Assembly: GCA_913051935.1 (NCBI GenBank)
Contig: CAJXCU010000003.1
Span: forward strand, 1 to 64,000
Length of the DNA stretch: 64,000 bases
Reading direction: 5' to 3'
Origin: an uncultured Flavobacteriales bacterium
GTDB taxonomy: Bacteria > Bacteroidota > Bacteroidia > Flavobacteriales_D > Crocinitomicaceae
Positions 62,511-64,000 of the stretch are shown here, piece by piece. Numbering within the stretch: position 1 is the stretch's first letter; each line of letters opens with the position of its first letter. The notes beneath the pieces were generated by a model. That model was not told where the DNA came from, did no database searches, and saw only the letters and a list, made by a program, of their open reading frames with translations. The position numbers and the translations under genes were made by a program.

Positions 62511-63902
62511 TTATTTCTTTTTTGCCAACTTTTTGCAAGCCTTTGCTGCCTTGTATAGATTGACAACACCACCTGTTACTGATTTATCAGCAAAACCCTC
62601 TACCTTCGGGTACTTTGTCGATGTGCTGTACATTATTTCTTTAATTTCTTTCATTGAAAGCGCCGGAAAATATGATTTTAGCATAGCTGCAGCTCCTGCC
62701 ACCATGGGAGCAGCCATAGATGTACCTTGAAGGTTCATGTATTCACTTTGCGGCACGGTATTGTAGATTTCAAATCCTGGTGCAAATACATCTACGCCTC
62801 TCGCACCGAAATTAGAAAATGAAGCGACCATTTCAGGACCTTCATTTTTTGTAGAGGCACCGATTGTAACAAAATGATCTAGAGGCGACTCTTGAAAGCT
62901 ATACATGGACGTTGGATAGTTTGGCTCAACATCGATGTCTTTCGCGTCATTTCCTGCCGCATGAATAAGTAAGACACCATTATCGTCAGCATATTTGAAT
63001 GCTTCGTAAACCTCTTTTTGATGCGGCGAATATGCCTTACCGAATGACATGTTAATGACCTCTGCGCCATTATCTACACAATAACGAACAGAAAGTGCGA
63101 TATCCTTGTCAAATTCATCTCCGTTAGGAACTGCTCTTAAAACCATAATCCTTACATTTTCAGCAACGCCATCTCCCCCAAGCTCATTCCCACGAATTGC
63201 CCCTATAATTCCAGATACATGAGTACCATGTAAAGCATCTGGGCCTTCCACATCTGCATTTCCATATTTTACATCAGTAAAGTCATCTGGATCGTCACCA
63301 ATAAGACTACGGTCATCAAAATCAACATTGAGATTATAATCCATTTGAGCTTTAATGTAATTCTGTGCATTCTCAGGAAGCTTATCTAGCATTCCCATGT
63401 ATTGCTCAAACTGCGCACGCCCAGCCTCTACCTCTTCTTTAACTTGAAGGTATAGCTTGAATTCCTCATCATTTGCAACCGAGCTCGAGTCAACATCCGC
63501 AAACTTCCGTGAAAGCGATGCTAAAATTCTTGTCTTCTCTAACCTTGCCTCATTTAAATGTTCGCCTTTTTCATTTCCTAGAAAGTTCCAACCATGAACA
63601 TCATCTATATAGCCATTTCCATCATCATCTAAACCATTACCGGGGATCTCGCCCTCATTTATCCAAATTTTCCCTTTGAGATCCTCATGCTCAATATCGA
63701 CACCGGAGTCGATCACACCAACAATTACAGTTTTGGATTCATTTTTCTTTAAATACTTGTATGCTTTTTCGGTAAACATACCTTGACCATCTTGGTTATA
63801 CCAGTTTAAAGTCCCTTCAATAGGCTGGGCAATAGACAGAGCTGCGCATACAATGGACAGAACAGATAGGCTTTGTTTCAAATTCATCATCTTAATTTTC
63901 AT
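62511..63902 (-). CDS. Exported S8 family (subtilisin-like) serine peptidase
   Basis: The product (463 residues from ATG 63902) has a signal peptide around NLKQSLSVLSIVCAALSIAQ. The catalytic triad is clear: Asp in IVGVIDSGVDIEHEDLKG, His in DALHGTHVSGIIGAI and Ser in LQGTSMAAPMVAGAAAM, with oxyanion Asn in IHAAGNDAKD. An insert of about 100 residues (NFLGNEKGEHLNEARLEKTRI to DDPDDFTD) lies between Asp and His, as in a Bacteroidota subgroup. No T9SS tail is seen. It probably acts in the periplasm. Other possible starts are 63890 and 63887. It begins the operon that runs to the M15 gene. Confidence 0.92.
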   Translation of the reverse strand: MKIKMMNLKQSLSVLSIVCAALSIAQPIEGTLNWYNQDGQGMFTEKAYKYLKKNESKTVIVGVIDSGVDIEHEDLKGKIWINEGEIPGNGLDDDGNGYIDDVHGWNFLGNEKGEHLNEARLEKTRILASLSRKFADVDSSSVANDEEFKLYLQVKEEVEAGRAQFEQYMGMLDKLPENAQNYIKAQMDYNLNVDFDDRSLIGDDPDDFTDVKYGNADVEGPDALHGTHVSGIIGAIRGNELGGDGVAENVRIMVLRAVPNGDEFDKDIALSVRYCVDNGAEVINMSFGKAYSPHQKEVYEAFKYADDNGVLLIHAAGNDAKDIDVEPNYPTSMYSFQESPLDHFVTIGASTKNEGPEMVASFSNFGARGVDVFAPGFEIYNTVPQSEYMNLQGTSMAAPMVAGAAAMLKSYFPALSMKEIKEIMYSTSTKYPKVEGFADKSVTGGVVNLYKAAKACKKLAKKK

Positions 63903-64000
63903 TGGTTTATATTGATTTCGTTGTTTGACTGATTTAGATATTTTCAATTAGCGAAAATAATCCATAATTTAGTTTTAGCAACAATTATACCATGAAATAT
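63903..64000. other. Upstream region of the S8 peptidase gene, window end
   Basis: The last 98 bases are AT-rich and hold no open frame. On the minus strand TATAATTG (near 63985-63992) is one base off the TAnnTTTG pattern, but no TTG box can be judged because the window ends. Confidence 0.3.

Overview
The window is from an AT-rich bacterial chromosome of the phylum Bacteroidota, most likely order Flavobacteriales. The evidence is three secreted proteins or paralogues tied to the type IX secretion system (T9SS), a gldI-type lipoprotein, the Bacteroidota operon bamD-rpoZ-coaBC, a mevalonate-pathway cluster with a GYDIA-type kinase, and promoter boxes of the Bacteroidota form TTG ... TAnnTTTG. 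Species cannot be told from the sequence. Functions are assigned by reading motifs; no database search was run.

Layout. 1-1.5 kb: end of a transaldolase-family gene, a DUF4268 gene and a T9SS cargo. 1.7-8.4 kb (minus): M23/LysM peptidase, bamD, rpoZ, coaBC, a DUF4835 (PorD-like) gene, recN and a GSCFA gene, packed end to end. 8.4-12.4 kb (minus): thiol-disulfide protein, nrnA-type DHH phosphoesterase, gldI and a second FKBP lipoprotein. 12.5-16.6 kb (minus): MltF-like lytic transglycosylase, miaA and an ABC/FtsX pair. 16.7-24 kb: a Pur-alpha-like protein, tRNA-Val(TAC), small membrane proteins, an acyl-CoA dehydrogenase (minus), a steroid-reductase-like membrane protein, an epimerase, a DEAD-box helicase, a GNAT protein and a DUF6607 protein.

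24-32.2 kb (minus) is a haem/iron-acquisition operon: a T9SS-exported HmuY-like protein, a TonB-dependent receptor with haem-receptor motifs, a second HmuY-like lipoprotein, an exported ankyrin protein, a DUF2271 protein and a membrane PepSY-flavodoxin-reductase. Its promoter region carries two adjoining inverted repeats. 32.3-38.4 kb (plus): GH2 beta-mannosidase, DUF2490 protein, a new-looking secreted CCxC protein, a Crp/Fnr regulator and an orphan secreted protein. 38.5-41.6 kb (minus): class I ribonucleotide reductase with the ATP-cone on NrdB instead of NrdA. 42.1 kb: a paralogue of the CCxC protein. 43-48.2 kb (minus): mevalonate operon ending in a UbiA prenyltransferase.

48.3-53.4 kb (plus) is the most unusual stretch. 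A zinc-ribbon orphan is followed by two 178-bp, almost identical, GC-rich and hairpin-rich repeats. One repeat ends exactly at the start of an N-formylglutamate amidohydrolase-family gene, the other at the start of an orphan gene. A MORN-type secreted protein, a 93-aa orphan and a CtlX-type amidinotransferase-fold hydrolase follow. 53.5-57 kb: a membrane protein with four GldL-like motifs, an NAD(P)H-binding protein, a TPR protein, a glycosyltransferase and small orphans. 57-63.9 kb (minus): an apparent operon of an S8 peptidase, a SnoaL-like protein, prmC, ligA, a DUF6913-like gene, dapA and a VanX-like dipeptidase.
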